Below are positions 61,486 through 64,000 of a stretch of 64,000 nucleotides of DNA, piece by piece. The stretch covers positions 13,793,516 to 13,857,515 of the forward strand of contig WARS01000011.1 in the NCBI GenBank assembly GCA_008933995.1, written 5' to 3'. The stretch is from Datnioides undecimradiatus. Taxonomy: Eukaryota; Chordata; Actinopteri; Lobotiformes; Datnioididae. A program made the position numbers and the translations under genes. Each line of letters opens with the position of its first letter. Position 1 is the first letter of the stretch. The notes under the pieces are model-generated. The model did not search any database and had not been told where the DNA came from. It saw only the letters and a list, made by a program, of their open reading frames with translations.

Positions 61486-62926
61486 AGTTAGACATTTGTA
61501 GAAGAACTAAAATCAGCCGCGACTCTGGAGGTGGTGCTGGGCACTTGAACTTCTAGTTGGTGAATACAGATAAACTTTAAATCTTAACATCTTGAATTTA
61601 TTTTTTTCTTTAGTTGATTTAAAAATGTTACTTTTCTGTGAAGTTGCTGGTGTGAACAGTGTGAAACTGAGCAATAGCGACAATCTGTGCTGTTCTTCTA
61701 GTCCTCCTCCCTCAGCATCAACCCTAAGAAAAGAGTTGGACAAAAACTAGAGTCAGTCACTCTGGGCTAAAGACCAGTCGAGTCAGGGAAGCAGAATTAC
61801 TTGTTCACTGAACATACCTCATATCTCCTCACTTTTTTCTCCCTTCTGTGGATAAGTTAAGTGATTAAACAGAAGGAGATTTCAATTAAAATCACCTTCC
61901 GCTTGAATAGCTTTGTGTTCATTAAAATGTACCCACCACTTAATCATAACTATGGCCGTGTCATATGCAGGGGGAGAACCACTGGGATACTGTGGCGTCT
62001 GTATTATCTTAAGTTGTCAGTGTGCTATAGCTGAAATTGGAGTGTCACGGATACGCTACTGCCTGAAGACTGTTCTGTACTTCTGAGTTTCCATTAAACT
62101 GAAAACTTGTTCCATTTTTAAGAAACTGGTAAAATATAAAGAAGAATCAAGACTTTCTGATATTATTATACACGCTTTTTTTTTTCGGGTAGAAATTGTT
62201 CTTACCCACAGGCATTATGTCTGTTTTTTTGTTGCCAAGCAGTCTTCACGTCTTTTGTTTGCACTTGCTTGATTTTCCTTTCTTTGTCGTAATATTTTCA
62301 TATTTCCAAACACTTAATGTGTGCAAACTGGCCTGCGAAGAGCTCCATCCAAACTCCTAACAATAGAAAAAGGGCCATTGCTCAAGCTGTGTATCAGTAG
62401 GAAAGTGCTTCCCTCCGCCACGCTCTACTAAATTTACATACAATACTATTTTATATTACCAAGGTGTCACATTTAGTGTGATTTTGAGGTTGTACTCCAT
62501 GGTCAACACCTTCCATTTCCATTATTGTCTGTGGCACTTAAAAGCATCTCCATTTATACAGCGACAAAACATTAACGCCCAAATTGGTATTGAAGAGTAG
62601 AATCCTGCCATACCCTGAGTCCATTTGCTCTCCCCTCATTTGTTAATACTCTAAGTCTGCATATACAGAGACCATTAACATGCCAGTGAAAAGCCACAGA
62701 AGAGGAAGTGGTGTGAGTTGTACCAACCAAAGTCAGAACTAGACCGGGTGCGTGCTAGCTAATTAAGTTCATCCCTGAGCCCCTGAAAAACCCAGTCAGG
62801 TGTAATTAAAATCGAGCCTGTGACAGCCATGGCATTTGTCAGAGCTACCCAGCAGTTCAAATACCAGTGCTGACAGAAATGTCAAACAGATAGCAGTGGC
62901 TCATCTCCTCTTCAGCTCTCTACTCG

Positions 62927-62981
62927 CTCTCTCTCTCTCTCTCCCTCTCTCTCTCTCTCACTCACACACACACACACACAC
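62927..62981. repeat. CT/CA compound microsatellite
   Basis: (CT)n with one CC break changes into (CA)n near 62960. Confidence 0.95.
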
Positions 62982-63479
62982 CAGCATTGCCCCTGTTATG
63001 AATGTTTACTGATAACCTTTAGGATTCCCTGAACAGCAAAAACTACAAATTCTCCATCATTATTCATCCAGGGAGCCCCATATTTATTGACATACAGATC
63101 CACTTGACACGTGATGGTGCAATCCACTTCATAGTGCCTCCTCTCTCTCCTAATCTCAGGCTTGTATGAAACTGGTAATTGCCTCGGATCATGCGTCTCT
63201 CGATGTCACTTTAGAAATTGATGGCAGCTTTGATCTTGGATATAATAACTGCTGTGTTGTGGTAATTTGCCCTACCATGCCAGATGTATTGGTGTATGGA
63301 TATGTGGATGCGACGGACACACTGCCACAGCTGTTCTGACTTTATATGCTTTAATCAAGCAGAAGACAATAGTGAGTCCATTGAGGAGGATTATGTTGCA
63401 TGGAGTCACTTAACACCTCCTCTGAAAATGCTAACATTGACGTAGTGTATTCAGCAGAAATGTTAAGCAGAGTCTGGTT

Positions 63480-63590
63480 GCTCTAGGGATAAATGCGAAC
63501 ATCAGCATGCTACCGTGTTGAAAACAACAACAAGGACATGCTGATGTTTAGCAGGTATGTTAATTAGCACATAAAACAGACTACATCTGA
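63480..63590. repeat. Fish repeat fragment (CATGCTGATGTTTAGCAGGTATGTT)
   Basis: GCGAACATCAGCATGCTACCGTGTTG...GACATGCTGATGTTTAGCAGGTATGTTAATTAGCAC matches remembered wording of a widespread teleost repeat. Opposed CATCAGCATG and CATGCTGATG give it a local hairpin. Confidence 0.55.
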
Positions 63591-64000
63591 AAATAATAGA
63601 AACATCTTATTATGAGCTAAAATAAATTCTCATTAAATGGCAATCTATCTAATAGACCATATTCTCATGTTGGTCATTTCCCTCTAATATCACATTCAGG
63701 GTGGGAAGCTTAAATGTCGTCGTCAAAAGGATAATGTAATGTAAGGTTGCGAGCTGGACTGAATGATATGGCTTCAAATCAACATAACAATTGTTTTAAA
63801 CTTTAATAAGGATTAATTATTTTATCAAAAGTGTCAATTAATTGTCTAATTACAGATGTCCATTAAAGATCTCATATGCAGATTATTGGTTGATGCTAAT
63901 ATATACCAGTGTTCCTAAATGCCTCATTTGCAAGCTACTGGGTGCGCTGCTGTGGCTCTCTACCCAGTTAATTTTGCGATATTGTTCATTACAGCAGCTA

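Larger units (their letters stand above)
61426..64000. other. Intergenic sequence downstream of pdzrn3
   Basis: No coding exon or RNA gene is recognisable on either strand. It contains a CT/CA compound microsatellite at 62927-62981 and a fish repeat fragment near 63480-63590. The block 62580-62900 has balanced composition with ATTA-type cores and might be a regulatory element, but nothing confirms this. Confidence 0.65.

Noticed and set aside
61426-64000. Start of a neighbouring gene (such as ppp4r2, expected near PDZRN3 in tetrapods)
   Set aside because: No exon-like frame with splice sites and no recognisable protein on either strand.

Overview
The window looks like nuclear DNA of a teleost fish, probably a percomorph. 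It is a long, AT-leaning, intron-dominated stretch with (CA)n/(GT)n and (CT)n microsatellites, several decayed copies of interspersed repeats that I recognise from spiny-rayed fish genomes, and two dead LINE fragments. It carries one spliced vertebrate gene on the + strand. I see no bacterial-style genes, CRISPR array, tRNA or rRNA. Nearly all open reading frames outside the exons are chance.

The gene is a PDZ-domain, RING-finger protein gene of the PDZRN3/PDZRN4 (LNX3/LNX4) family, closest to PDZRN3 from its C-terminal half. It is probably one of the teleost pdzrn3 paralogues. The window holds the 3' part of the locus. Eight coding exons, all with GT-AG introns and compatible phases, join into a 763-residue open frame: 16882-16950, 42573-42826, 45419-45521, 51641-51739, 54467-54529, 56127-56228, 57079-57207 and 58052-59524. 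The first of these is the alternative first exon of the short isoform. It supplies an MGCNLC... N-terminus in place of the RING, zinc-finger and first half of PDZ1 found in the long isoform. The exons for those parts are not visible here and must lie upstream.

Layout: 1-16.3 kb is probably intron of the long isoform, with repeats including an 85-bp inverted repeat at 10.55-11.33 kb. 16.3-16.9 kb is the candidate internal promoter, 5'UTR and first exon of the short isoform. 16.95-42.57 kb is a 25.6-kb intron with a LINE 3' end at 26.8-27.4 kb, a CA/GT microsatellite cluster at 23.4-23.8 kb and fish repeats. 42.57-59.52 kb holds the remaining seven coding exons (end of PDZ1, linker, PDZ2, acidic coiled-coil, long conserved tail ending in a class I PDZ ligand). 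The 51.7-54.5 kb intron carries an antisense LINE reverse-transcriptase fragment. 59.5-61.4 kb is the 3'UTR, with a strong AATAAA plus GT-rich element near 61.4 kb. 61.4-64 kb is intergenic.

I found no previously undescribed multi-gene system. The points most worth following are the acylation-like (SH4-like) N-terminus of the RING-less isoform, an overlapping upstream ORF in its leader, loss of a conserved DSG-type motif in this paralogue, and an intronic inverted repeat that could form dsRNA. Family assignments and repeat recognition come from memory of known sequences, not from a search.
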